Assembly: GCF_007830125.1 (NCBI RefSeq)
Contig: NZ_VLLG01000007.1
Span: 246,657-310,656, forward strand
Source of the DNA: Chitinophaga japonensis
Lineage (GTDB): Bacteria; Bacteroidota; Bacteroidia; Chitinophagales; Chitinophagaceae
DNA: 64,000 bases
Direction of reading: 5' to 3'
Within the stretch, counting starts at the first letter, position 1; every line of letters starts with the position of its first letter. A model generated the notes under the pieces. It made no database searches. It was given only the letters and a program-made list of their open reading frames with translations, and had not been told where the DNA came from. A program made the position numbers and the translations under genes. This document shows positions 42,901 to 51,900 of the stretch, in pieces.

Positions 42901-43303
42901 CCTGCCCCAATACCATCACATACCGTAAACAGGTACCGGCTTCTTTCAACATCCTCTGAATGGCATCCAGCACCGATGTGTCGGCAATAATTATCTCGCA
43001 GCCTGTGGATGTAAGCATTTTGTGCAGCCTCGCTACAGGGATACGCGCATCCAGGGGCATGTAAACCCGCCCTGTTCTGAACAAGGCCAAGGCGCTGGCA
43101 GCTAATTCCCGGCCGGCCGGCAGCAACGTCGCTACTACGGTTTCCCTTTCAGTACCTGTTCCCATCAGGCAGGCGGCCAACTGGAGGCTGTACTGTTGCA
43201 ACTCCTGGTAGGAAATGCGTTGTTGCGCGTCTTCTATTGCAATACGGGAGGGATATTTTTCGCATATGTTATCGAAAAGCTCGTGTAATAAAGGATATTT
43301 CAT
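39986..43303 (-). CDS. NRPS A-T-C with (D-methyl)Asp-type pocket
   Basis: The 1105-residue protein begins directly with an A domain and has no N-terminal C domain. The A3 loop is FFTSGTTGEGKPILG, lacking the usual PKG, and the A5 region reads YGTSETTMAK. The pocket D-A-R-H-L-A-M-M-A shares D-A-R-H with the McyB code for iso-linked D-methylaspartate in microcystin (from memory, DARHVGIFVK). Arg and His in the pocket suit an acidic side chain. The T domain reads SIGGTSLKAI, and the C-terminal C domain has HHIISDAW, where the motif glycine is alanine. It is paralogous to the genes at 48960-52223 and 52253-55522. The glutamate mutase gene lies just upstream. Its C domain should acylate the Asp of the NRPS at 29294-38917. 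Confidence 0.93.
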   Translation of the reverse strand: MKYPLLHELFDNICEKYPSRIAIEDAQQRISYQELQQYSLQLAACLMGTGTERETVVATLLPAGRELAASALALFRTGRVYMPLDARIPVARLHKMLTSTGCEIIIADTSVLDAIQRMLKEAGTCLRYVMVLGQGEPQLFTVNAARELTAAVAITGHQEPSATEPSDSCYIFFTSGTTGEGKPILGSHRGLSQFIHWEIREFNLDETSRVSQLAQITFDASLRDMFVPLCTGGTLCIPGQDIKFQMPALIRWLKHNSISMVHCVPSLFRMLIKELEQQGAHAGNHFPDLKYILMAGEMLYAKDVMAWRSLCGSSTELVNMYGTSETTMAKTFHRIAAVPEDPGEALHVGQPIDQAFVAIMNGNRLCRIGEIGEIFILSHYISKGYYRQPDKTAACFVPNPLEGSTVKVAHRTGDLGRYRKDRSIEVLGRQDDQVKVNGIRVELQELENIILETEGITQVVLKAMENAEKAVELACYYTGTPQDPGKLRKRLEEKISGSVMPVCFMHLKEFQLSLNGKVDKAALPRPTHVKAAETKADDAKTPAESEMEEIWKEVFKIAQVGRNVSFFSIGGTSLKAIRIISQIYKRFEVLLTINDLFAHPTIAALTALTEKGRKKEYAAIQPLGKQDTYELSGVQKRIWAIDQFSDNGALYNVPEIYLFEGTLQRESFERAIHSLVERHEILRTTFELVNGEPRQRIHDADSWNFSLDFHDYSIYETPLENAIALSADASLKTFDLEKGPMIRAILVRLSERSHVFIFVTHHIISDAWSQEVIARDVLAFYDAYTTGRKPVLEPLKIQYKDFAAWQNKKLMQRLDHHRSFWIEQFVDGVTPMKLPLDYPRPQQQTFNAKETTFRLEESTSKSLRALAQRHTASGFNLVLSLVNLLLYKYTDQQDIVIGSPVADRGHADTDNQVGVYFNTLPLRTRFCGEDTFGQLLDNVKQLTLKAFEHIDYPFENILEDINLDIDKQRNPLFDVGLTYISFLNIGGEEEAGDQQEGDAAIRVKGIYPGFKFIKSDLWIKAVENGNEPFLFVFSYNTDLFRPAFATKLIDDFRNLAALVAERPDATLSSLVEKAREAEAAASVQKQQQVRDRNLEVLKNFRVGTR

Positions 43304-43334
43304 ACTATCAAAATATTTTAGTTAAAAGGCTTTT

Positions 43335-45275
43335 TCAGGTTACATAATGTCCATCCAGGGGCCATCGCTGGTACTCGTTTTTCCATATTCTGCTCAGGTC
43401 TTTTTCCAAGAGTGAGAAAATGCTGGGATCTCTTTCCATTGTCTTTCTCTTATGTACTTTTTCCTGGTGAAAATCTTTAACGCTTTCGCTGAAAGGCAGG
43501 TTTCCGAAATCGTAGAAACGTACTGCACCATCCGTATCCCGGACACACACTACGCGGTTCCGGTTATAAATGTTTGGCGACCAGGGGATGTCTATTACGC
43601 CCTGCTCTATCGCCAGAATGGCGCCTTTAATCACGTCTCCACTACCCAGTTCCATTATGACATCCATTACCTGCTGCACCTCCTTTCTGATCAATTGTTT
43701 TTCCTCCTGAACCTTTTCGCTATTGAGCATTGATTTATCCGCACTAAGCGCACCTCTTTTTGAGAGCATTACTGCCTTGGCATTATCATACCGGTCGGGT
43801 ATGCGGATCGCTTCCACAGCAGTTTTTACCATTACCTTGGTAGCTCCTGCCAGCGTAGCTGTTGCTGATGAATTAAAGATCAGCTCCTCCGCTTTTTTAT
43901 AGTCTGCAGGAAAAGCGGCCATGAACTGGTGGTACACGGTAGTAACCCTGCATTGGGTGAAATTGAATTTTCGCAGATAATAGTTCACCAGCTCTTCCAG
44001 CACAGTTACCGCTGCAATATCCTGCGAACGGTTACCCTGCTCTGCATATCCTACGGAAATGCTGACAATTCCCTGGCGCGCACTGGATATTGCCTGTATA
44101 ATATTCACGATAATAGCCAGCGAAGGTTCTATTAACGTGGCGGTCAACACCCCAAAATACTCGCGGTTAATAGCGATCCCGAACATCTCATGATAACGCG
44201 CTGCCAGGCGGTCCACAAACTGCCATCGCTTAAATGACTCCACCGGGGAGGTTAACTTGTCATATGGCAGACAGTAGCATACAAAACCGCCTTCCAACGC
44301 ACTGACACCCGCTTTCAGCGCAATCTCGTAGGTAAACCGGTGGTCCGGTCCTCCTCCTCTTAACTGGAAAGGATTTTTCAAGGCCAGCAGCAGCCGTCTC
44401 ACCTCTCCTACCCCGTAAATAGGTATAGGGAAACCGTTTAGCTGGGAAGATTTGCGTTCTATGCTCAAAAGCCGTCCCTCTTCCGCCCGTTGGTACAATC
44501 GAGAACGGGAAGCGGCATCCAACTGCACCGAGCTTATATCGCTCCCTTCCGATTCCAGGTACTGCAATAGCTCTATCTGGTCCTCAATGTTTGCCACCCC
44601 GGTTCTTGGCTGGAAGAGCGGTGTTTTGCTCTTTACCTTGTTATTCCAAAGCAGGTCGTCCAGGGTGCCTGTGACAGCGGTCACCTTCTGGTACTCAGAA
44701 TACATTACATCTGTTCCTGTAGGCCATTCCTGCAATACTTCCCGCCGCTCTGTTTCCAACTGCTCCGCAGAGAGCCGGCCCGTATGCACCTCCGACCAGT
44801 TTATCGGCTTCTGCTTGTTCATCCTGGAGAATCGGTGCCGGGTATTGCGTTTTGGAATGTTATGATATTCCAGGTCTCTTTTAATGTTATTCAGCACTTC
44901 GCTAAAGGGCACTGGCCTGGGATATACATTCGTGAATCCCATATCCAGGAATCTCTTTTTAATGCTGAAATCCGATTCACTGACAGAAAGGCTTCCTCCC
45001 AGGTACCATAGCTTGGTATTCTTTTCTTTCAACAGGTATTCGGACATCAGTCGCTGAAAATCCTGTAGGTATAGCTCTGCATGTCCGTTCTTGTTTGATA
45101 TCAGTATGGCATCAAAGTAAGGCGCATGCCTGAAGAACTCGTGCAGACTGTTGCGGATACCCAGCGATTTTACATAGAACCCTGCTTCCCTGAATCCCAG
45201 TTCCAGCAAACCTATACCCACAGAATGGGCATCATCCCCTATACCGCCTATAAGGATGGCATGTTTTTCTGACAT
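43335..45275 (-). CDS. Fused B12-dependent glutamate (methylaspartate) mutase
   Basis: The 646-residue protein joins both subunits of glutamate mutase. Residues 1-150 are the cobalamin-binding subunit, with DxHxxG as D15-A-H17-SV-G20, followed by ILISNKNGH and LGGSLS. From about 170 the chain matches the catalytic epsilon subunit, with FQPRTGVANIEDQ, LRGGGPDHRF, EGGFVCYCLPYDK and SVGYAEQGNRSQD. Glutamate mutase converts L-glutamate to (2S,3S)-3-methylaspartate using adenosylcobalamin. Homologues supply methylaspartate in friulimicin-type lipopeptides, where the subunits are separate genes. Here it sits between an Asp/Glu racemase and an A-T-C enzyme with a methylaspartate-like pocket, so a D- or L-methylaspartate supply role is likely. 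Confidence 0.95.
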   Translation of the reverse strand: MSEKHAILIGGIGDDAHSVGIGLLELGFREAGFYVKSLGIRNSLHEFFRHAPYFDAILISNKNGHAELYLQDFQRLMSEYLLKEKNTKLWYLGGSLSVSESDFSIKKRFLDMGFTNVYPRPVPFSEVLNNIKRDLEYHNIPKRNTRHRFSRMNKQKPINWSEVHTGRLSAEQLETERREVLQEWPTGTDVMYSEYQKVTAVTGTLDDLLWNNKVKSKTPLFQPRTGVANIEDQIELLQYLESEGSDISSVQLDAASRSRLYQRAEEGRLLSIERKSSQLNGFPIPIYGVGEVRRLLLALKNPFQLRGGGPDHRFTYEIALKAGVSALEGGFVCYCLPYDKLTSPVESFKRWQFVDRLAARYHEMFGIAINREYFGVLTATLIEPSLAIIVNIIQAISSARQGIVSISVGYAEQGNRSQDIAAVTVLEELVNYYLRKFNFTQCRVTTVYHQFMAAFPADYKKAEELIFNSSATATLAGATKVMVKTAVEAIRIPDRYDNAKAVMLSKRGALSADKSMLNSEKVQEEKQLIRKEVQQVMDVIMELGSGDVIKGAILAIEQGVIDIPWSPNIYNRNRVVCVRDTDGAVRFYDFGNLPFSESVKDFHQEKVHKRKTMERDPSIFSLLEKDLSRIWKNEYQRWPLDGHYVT

Positions 45276-45293
45276 AGTAATGCAATGAAAAGG

Positions 45294-46010
45294 TTAGATA
45301 TAATGATAGCAGGTATCCACTACTTTTTGGGCCAGCAGCTCAAACACATCTATATAAGGCAGGGATATATGCTCTTTACGCAGCATCAATGGCACTTCGG
45401 AACAGGCGCCAATAATCACCTCCGCGCCTTTTTGCTGCAACAGTGGTACCTGCTGCAGGAACAGGCTGGCCGCTGCCGGGGATGTATTACCCGATTTGAT
45501 CCCCCCCTGCATATAAATAGGCTGCATGAAATATTTTTCCTGTTCTTCCCCCTCCAGCGATACTACCGTTATGCCCAGCGGCTCCAGTGCTTTGTGAAAA
45601 ACCCCTGAATGCAGGGCCCCGGTAGATGCAATAATACCTGCCCGCCGCCCCTGCAAATCCGGGAATATTTCGTACAGCTTCTCCACTGTAAACGCTACCG
45701 GATCCGCAAAATAACCATTGAATAGCCCGGATAGCTGCGGTTTAAAATGATAAGCGGTCAGGCAGGCCATTACTGCAACCTCTATGTTATTCCTGTTAAA
45801 AAGCTCTATGGATCGCATCAGCTCCGGCAAGGGGGATGCTTCGTTATACACGATCGCCCTGGTGCGGTCCGGTATGGCGGTATTGTTGTGCAGCAATACC
45901 TCTATGTACTCCTGGTCCTTTTCTCCGTAAGACAGTTCTGTAATTCTTCTAAACAACCATGAAGCGGCATGGGATCCCATGCCTCCAATAATGCCAAGTT
46001 TCTTTCTCAT
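45294..46010 (-). CDS. Aspartate/glutamate racemase family protein
   Basis: The 238-residue protein has the PLP-independent two-cysteine layout: Cys83 in VMACLTAYHF and Cys203 in IGACSEVPLM, with GIIGGMGSHA at the N-terminus. In typical members the first cysteine is followed by NTAH; here it is LTAY, which may reflect a methylated or otherwise bulkier substrate. It should interconvert L- and D-aspartate or a related acid such as 3-methylaspartate. No epimerization domain exists in the window, so free D-acid supply would explain how D residues enter. Microcystin clusters likewise carry a racemase of this family (McyF). It lies 18 bp before the glutamate mutase gene in reading order and 26 bp after the AsnB-like gene. 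Confidence 0.93.
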   Translation of the reverse strand: MRKKLGIIGGMGSHAASWLFRRITELSYGEKDQEYIEVLLHNNTAIPDRTRAIVYNEASPLPELMRSIELFNRNNIEVAVMACLTAYHFKPQLSGLFNGYFADPVAFTVEKLYEIFPDLQGRRAGIIASTGALHSGVFHKALEPLGITVVSLEGEEQEKYFMQPIYMQGGIKSGNTSPAAASLFLQQVPLLQQKGAEVIIGACSEVPLMLRKEHISLPYIDVFELLAQKVVDTCYHYI

Positions 46011-46036
46011 AGTATGTACAATGTTTAGGAGTAAGG

Positions 46037-47911
46037 TCAGAGGGCAGGCATATCAAATACCTCCAGAAAAATATTAAAGGTGAGCACAATGATCAGCAGG
46101 TCTGTATCATACGGCAAATTCAGCTTGAAGTTCCTGGCGCTGTATATTTTCTTTATCCTCTCGATTGTGTCCGGGTTAAAGTACCCCTGGCGGCTAATCC
46201 GGTCATAAGACAACATATCGTTTATCCACTCCACATTATTCTGCAGCAACTGCGAGCTGCCTGGCGCCACCCAACTGAACTTCTGCCTGGTATTGATACT
46301 ATCCGGCAGGTAGCGTTTTGCCACTTGTTTCAGTATGTACTTTTCCGTCATATGCTTCAGCTTCACAGCCGGTGGTATGGTTTTAATGAATTCCACCAGC
46401 TCAATGTCCAGGAAAGGATACCTTCCTTCCACGGAGTTGGCATAATTTACCCGGTCTGCATGATCCGATATAAGGTGGTCAGAAAGCCGGAGCTTCAGAT
46501 CAAGATAGGAGCGCTTGTGAAAGGGGTGCCGGCCAGCCAGCCTGCTTTTGTTGATAGGCAAGGTTTCCAGGCAATCTATTGCTTCAAAATTATCATTTAT
46601 CTTATTGGAATAAACGGCTTTCGTGGTATTTCTGAACTCATAGTGATTGGTTTCATAAAAGAAATCAGGATCGCCCCATAATTTTTCCCGCCACTGGGCT
46701 TCCAGCATTTCCTCCAGGCCCATATGCTTTTCAAAGCCGCTGCGCTGCACGTCAAACCGGTAGCCAACATAGCCCCCCAGTAATTCGTCCGATCCTTCGC
46801 CGGATAACACCACTTTAATGCTGCTCTCCCGGACGGCCTGGGACAAGGCCAGGGAGCAGGTATTATAACTTTCCTTAAGTGCTCCTTCAGAATAATAGAT
46901 CGCATCTTTCAACCTGTCAGCCACTTCCGACCAGTCGAACTCTATTTCCTTATGCACGGAATTTACCTTGCCGGCTACCAGTCGCTGATAGATACGTTCA
47001 TCATGCTCACTGTCTTCTGCACGGGGGTAGCCGATAGAGAAAGACTTATAGGAGTGATCCGGGCTCAACCGCTTCATCATAGCAGCTACCAGGCTGGAAT
47101 CCAGCCCCCCGCTAAGATAAAAGCCAACCGGCACATCGGCGTTCAACCGATATTTCACAGACTTCAGCAACAACTCTTCCAGGCGATCTACATAATAATG
47201 CTCCGGCTTTTCTTCAAGCTGCTCTGATTCCAGGGGGTAATCCAGGTCCCAGTACTCCAGCTCCTGCACATCTGTACCCTTCACTTTCAGGTAATGCCCT
47301 GGCTTCAGACTGTGAATGTCCTGGAAGAAAGTAACCGGGCTTACAATACCCGGAAACGAGAACAACTGATCCAGCGCCGTGGGGTTCACAGCCTTCTTTA
47401 CGAAGCGGCTTTGCAGTAACGCCTTTATTTCCGAACCGAAGACCAGCAACTGGTCGGCCAAGTAATAAAACAGCGGGCAAATCCCGAACTGATCTCTCGC
47501 CAGGTAAAGGCAGTCTTCCTTCCTGTCATAAATGCAAAAAGCAAATTGCCCGTTCAGCCTCCTGATAAAGTCAATACCATAAGCAACATACAGGTGTACA
47601 ATCACTTCCACATCGCATGCTGTTTTAAAACGGTAGCCCTTGGCAATGAGCTCCTGTCGCAGCTCTTTATAGTTATATATCTCCCCGTTGCATATCAGCA
47701 CCACACTACCGTCTTCGCTGTAAAAGGGCTGCTGGCCATGTGCCAGGTCAATGATGCTCAGCCGGCGAAAGCCTAGTCCAAGGTTCTCCTCCAACAAATA
47801 GGCAAAATCATCGGGGCCGCGGTGGTAGATAGCGTCTGTCATTCTCTTCAGCTCTCCGCTCTCTATCCTGTTTCGCTTTCCGAAATCCAGTATTCCTGTT
47901 ATTCCGCACAT
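46037..47911 (-). CDS. asnB: Asparagine synthase (glutamine-hydrolysing), AsnB type
   Basis: The 624-residue protein is full length. Processed Cys2 (MCGITGIL) is the glutaminase nucleophile, with RGPDD and NGEIYNY. The synthetase half has the ATP pyrophosphatase loop SGGLDSS (267-273). It would transfer ammonia from glutamine to an activated carboxylate, normally Asp to Asn. In this setting it could provide Asn, or amidate hydroxy- or methyl-aspartate or the finished peptide. It is embedded between a dioxygenase and a racemase with 25-30 bp gaps, so it is co-expressed with peptide-building genes rather than being a housekeeping asnB. The final substrate cannot be decided from sequence. Confidence 0.94.
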   Translation of the reverse strand: MCGITGILDFGKRNRIESGELKRMTDAIYHRGPDDFAYLLEENLGLGFRRLSIIDLAHGQQPFYSEDGSVVLICNGEIYNYKELRQELIAKGYRFKTACDVEVIVHLYVAYGIDFIRRLNGQFAFCIYDRKEDCLYLARDQFGICPLFYYLADQLLVFGSEIKALLQSRFVKKAVNPTALDQLFSFPGIVSPVTFFQDIHSLKPGHYLKVKGTDVQELEYWDLDYPLESEQLEEKPEHYYVDRLEELLLKSVKYRLNADVPVGFYLSGGLDSSLVAAMMKRLSPDHSYKSFSIGYPRAEDSEHDERIYQRLVAGKVNSVHKEIEFDWSEVADRLKDAIYYSEGALKESYNTCSLALSQAVRESSIKVVLSGEGSDELLGGYVGYRFDVQRSGFEKHMGLEEMLEAQWREKLWGDPDFFYETNHYEFRNTTKAVYSNKINDNFEAIDCLETLPINKSRLAGRHPFHKRSYLDLKLRLSDHLISDHADRVNYANSVEGRYPFLDIELVEFIKTIPPAVKLKHMTEKYILKQVAKRYLPDSINTRQKFSWVAPGSSQLLQNNVEWINDMLSYDRISRQGYFNPDTIERIKKIYSARNFKLNLPYDTDLLIIVLTFNIFLEVFDMPAL

Positions 47912-47940
47912 AAAATGTAGGTTCTATTGTTAAGAAAAAA

Positions 47941-48924
47941 CTATTCCACCATGGATACCACGATCTGCCTGTCGCCGGTATAGGCTTTGCGGCCATGCGC
48001 CACCAACATATTCTCCACGATTACAAAATCGCCCTTGCACCAGGGCCGCACCACTACGGCAGTGTCAATTGTCTGGATAATTTCGTGAATGGTGGCTTCG
48101 GGTATTTTTGTGCCATCCCCGAAAGAAACGAACAGGGGTAGGTCCTCTTCCACGCCATCAGCCATCAGCATCAGCGTTTCATATACTTCTTCGGGGAAAT
48201 GGGTGGGATGGTACTGGTCTGCCTGGTTAAACCATACCTTTTCCCCTGTAACCGGATGCACCCGGGTAGCCGGCCGGATATTTATCAGGCGCAGGTTATC
48301 ATTGTCCCGCCACTCATACTTAATATCAATATCGGTGCAGTGCTGTTCTACTACACTTTTATCATCAGTACCAAAGGTGTCTTTCCAGGAGGGACCCATA
48401 CCCTGCCCTGCATGCAGGTTCCTGATGTAACGCAGTTGCTTCCGTTCAAACTCCTCCAGTATCTCGGGGGGCATAATCTTGTACACGGTACGGCTGTCCA
48501 CCAGTGGCGTCTCTCCCCCTGATCCTGGAGGTGTGATACAGCCAAATATCAACTGGCTGGGCCATTTGGCAGAGTAGGAGAGCTCGTTATGCATGGTTAT
48601 GTTGTAGCCGGCATCGTACTCCGTGGAAATATACACATGCCCTTTCAAATTCCGGCGCGGATAGCTGCCATCCAGGTAATCCCTGAATTTTGTACCCAGG
48701 GACTGTGTAACATGCTGGAATTTGTCCACGTTGTCTATTGCTACTCCCTGCACCAGTATAGCCCCGCTCTTTAGCAGGCTATCATCCAGCCAGGCCTTAT
48801 TGGTACGGTACCACGCAATAAATTCCTCAACAGGTGTTCCTTCCTCAAAACGGATAGAGAGCGGAAAAGCAGATTCATCGATCTGCGGCAATGTTCCTAT
48901 ATGCTTTGCTAAAATGCTTTCCAT
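47941..48924 (-). CDS. Divergent TauD/SyrP-like dioxygenase
   Basis: The 327-residue protein keeps the iron triad and co-substrate residues: MHNELSYS (His112, Glu114) and AHGRKAYTGDRQ (His310, Arg319). It shares YISTEYDA, GGETPLVD and YIRNLHAGQGMG with the other two dioxygenases. It differs in the N-terminus, has no SSPR motif (YPRR instead), and reads WFNQADQYH where the others have WFNHxxFFN. It is therefore a distinct branch and may act on another residue, such as Asn made by the neighbouring AsnB, methylaspartate, or the third Asp. It lies 29 bp upstream of the asnB gene in reading order and 35 bp after the A-T-C gene at 48960. Confidence 0.92.
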   Translation of the reverse strand: MESILAKHIGTLPQIDESAFPLSIRFEEGTPVEEFIAWYRTNKAWLDDSLLKSGAILVQGVAIDNVDKFQHVTQSLGTKFRDYLDGSYPRRNLKGHVYISTEYDAGYNITMHNELSYSAKWPSQLIFGCITPPGSGGETPLVDSRTVYKIMPPEILEEFERKQLRYIRNLHAGQGMGPSWKDTFGTDDKSVVEQHCTDIDIKYEWRDNDNLRLINIRPATRVHPVTGEKVWFNQADQYHPTHFPEEVYETLMLMADGVEEDLPLFVSFGDGTKIPEATIHEIIQTIDTAVVVRPWCKGDFVIVENMLVAHGRKAYTGDRQIVVSMVE

Positions 48925-48959
48925 GGCAATTTGTATTTGATGTATAAAGATGTATGTTC

Positions 48960-51900
48960 TTACAACTGCTGCAGCATATTGATAAAGTCCTTTTCCTCTT
49001 CCGCTTCACCTGCCGCCCGCGTAATGGTCACCTCTTTCACCAGGGTGCCGGGAAGAGCTGTTAACTGGCGGGCTGCCCGAATAAAATTTTCAACAATAGC
49101 TGCCATCGCCTTTTCACTGTATAATTCCGTATCATATTCTACAGAGGCCAGTATTTCTTTCCCCCGTTCCTGGAAATTGAATGTGACATCCGCTTTGCTT
49201 GTTGCGGCAGATAATGCCATCTGCCTGACTGCAATACCATCCGGCGGCACCAGCGGACATTCGAGGTTATTCTGGGATTGCACCAGTACATTGAACATAG
49301 GCATGCGGCCGTTCCGGGTTTCCAGCGACAGACGCTGCACCAGCATATCTATCGGGTAATCCTGGTGCTGGTGTGCTCCTATAATGCATTCACGGGTACT
49401 GCCCAGTACTGCCAGGAAGCTGTCTTCCTCAGCAATGGTCATTCTCAGGGGCAACAGGTTTACATACAGGCCGGCCTGATCCTGCAGTTCAGGATTCGCC
49501 CTGCCGGAAAACGGCGTCCCTGTTACAATATCCGGGTTGCCTGTGTAACGGTACAGCAATATATTCACGATCGCATGCAACACCATAAAACTGGTGGTTG
49601 CGGACAATTGTGTGAGGGCGTGCAACTGGTCCGTGATCTCCTTGTCCAACAGGAAGTCCCGGCTGGCGCCCTGCCCTGCCCGTATGGCATTCCTTTCCCG
49701 CTCTGCCGGGAAAGTAGCCGGCACAAACGGTTTTGCAAACCGGGATATCCAGTATCGTTCCAGGTCTTCCAGTCTTTTCCCTTCCAGTTGCTTATTGGCC
49801 CATTCTGCATAATCCCGGTACTGGAAACGTAAAGGATTTAACGCCTGTTCCTGCTGATCGCGGCTGGCCCGATACAGGCGCAGCAGGTCATTGAGAAGCA
49901 CATCCTGCGTCCACCCATCTGCAATGATATGGTGCCAGTTAAATATCAGGCAATACCGGTCCTCCGCCATCTCCACCAGTGTGGCAAAGAAAAGGGGGCC
50001 GGTTTCCAGGTCAAACCGGCGCTGCTGCTCCGCATGTATGATGGACGGCACCCCGCCATAAAGCTGCAGGTGCTGCTGCCGGTCAAGGTATGTAAAGGGG
50101 GTGGTTATTTTGCCGGCAGGATGTATACGCTGCCTGGGCTCGCCTCCTACATTCAAAAAGGTGGTGCGTAATATTTCATGCCGCGCCATCAAGGCAGCTA
50201 ATGCCTGCTCAAGCGCAGCAGGCCGAATATCCCCCTCCAGTGTTACTGCATGCACAATATTGTATAAATGTTGTTGTCCGCTGGTCTTGTCATAGATCCA
50301 CAACCTGCGCTGGGCAGGAGTAACGTCATAATAGGCCCTGGCAGGAAGCGGTATGATAGTAGTAGCACCTGCCTGCACGGCTGTATCAATAAAGGCGCCC
50401 AATTGCCGTATGGTATTGTTGGCGAACACATCCGCAAATGCAATGGATACATTCAACTCATGGAATATCTGCGATACCATTTTGATGAGCTTCAGGGAGG
50501 AGCCGCCAACTTTGAAAAAATTAACTGCTGTGCCAACGCGCACTAATCCCAACAAGTCTTTCCAGATAGCTTCCAGCTTTTCTTCCGTAAGCGTTGCCGG
50601 GGAAACATACGCTTCATCAGTTATAACGATCCTGTCGGGTTTCGGTAACGCTTTCTTATCCACTTTCCCGTTAATGGTCAAGGGAAATTCATCCAGCCGT
50701 ATAAAGGCCGAAGGCACCAGGTGATGTCCCAGCTCAACTGTTACGTGCGTTCTCAGGGTATCATCCATTTCTTTCGCTGCTATGTAATAGCAGATTAGCT
50801 CATTCTCTTCCGCGGCGTTCTTAACTGCAATGATCTCTGTATTGGTGACACCTGGCACCCGTAATATCGCCTGCCGTATCTCTCCCAGCTCCACCCTGAT
50901 GCCGTTTATCTTCACCTGTTCGTCTCTCCGGCCCAGCACTTCCAGCGATCCGTCTTCCAGGTACATTCCGTAGTCGCCCGTACGGTAAACTATTTCCTCC
51001 CGGTCTTTCACCAGCGGGTTCTGTACAAAAACGCTTCGTGTCAGGACTTCATTTTTATAATAGCCTTTTGTCATAAAAGGTGTAATGATATAGATCTCCC
51101 CGATCTCCCCGGGTCTGCATAGCTGGCCGTTATTCACAACAGCTATCAAGGCATTGCTGATAGGCTTGCCTGCATGCACAGGCTGGGCAGCATCATAAGG
51201 CGCATCTGCTATCCTATGGAAGGTTTTAGCCATCGTAGTTTCCGAGGTGCCGTACAGGTTGACAAGCTCTACATGACCGGCACCGGTACTGCGCCAGTTG
51301 AGAATATCTTTCCCATATAATGGCTCTCCCGCCATCAGCACGTGCCGGAGGCATGGCAGACGCACCTTATTGCCCTGTTCCCCTTCAGCCATCAGTTCGC
51401 GGGTAATAAGGCGAAATACCGAGGGCACACAATGCATCAACGTTACCTGCTGCTGCTCCAGCCATGCTATTAATGCGGGCATATTGTTACGGTTGTCAGC
51501 AGGCGGAAAACATAAAGTGCCGCCTGTGCACAAGGGCACAAGGATATCCCGCAGGGAAGCGTCGAATGTGAACTGGCTCAACTGGCTGACGCGGCACTGC
51601 TGATCTAGCTGGAATTCCCTGATCTCCCAATGAATAAAATGACTCAGGCTGTCATGACATCCCAGTATGGCCTTTGCTTCACCGGTAGATCCGCTGGTGT
51701 AGAAAATATAGTTCGCGTCCTCCGGCCTCACTTCAGGAAGATCCATGGCCGGCAGGTTTGTCAATGCTGTTTCTGCCAGGCAGGTGCTGTTCTCAAAATG
51801 CCTGACCAGCGGAGCCTGCGATCCATCCAGCACTATGAGCCGGCAGGCGTAAGCAGCCTGTTTGCTGATGATACCTTCTGCAACAGCGGCCAATGATGCG

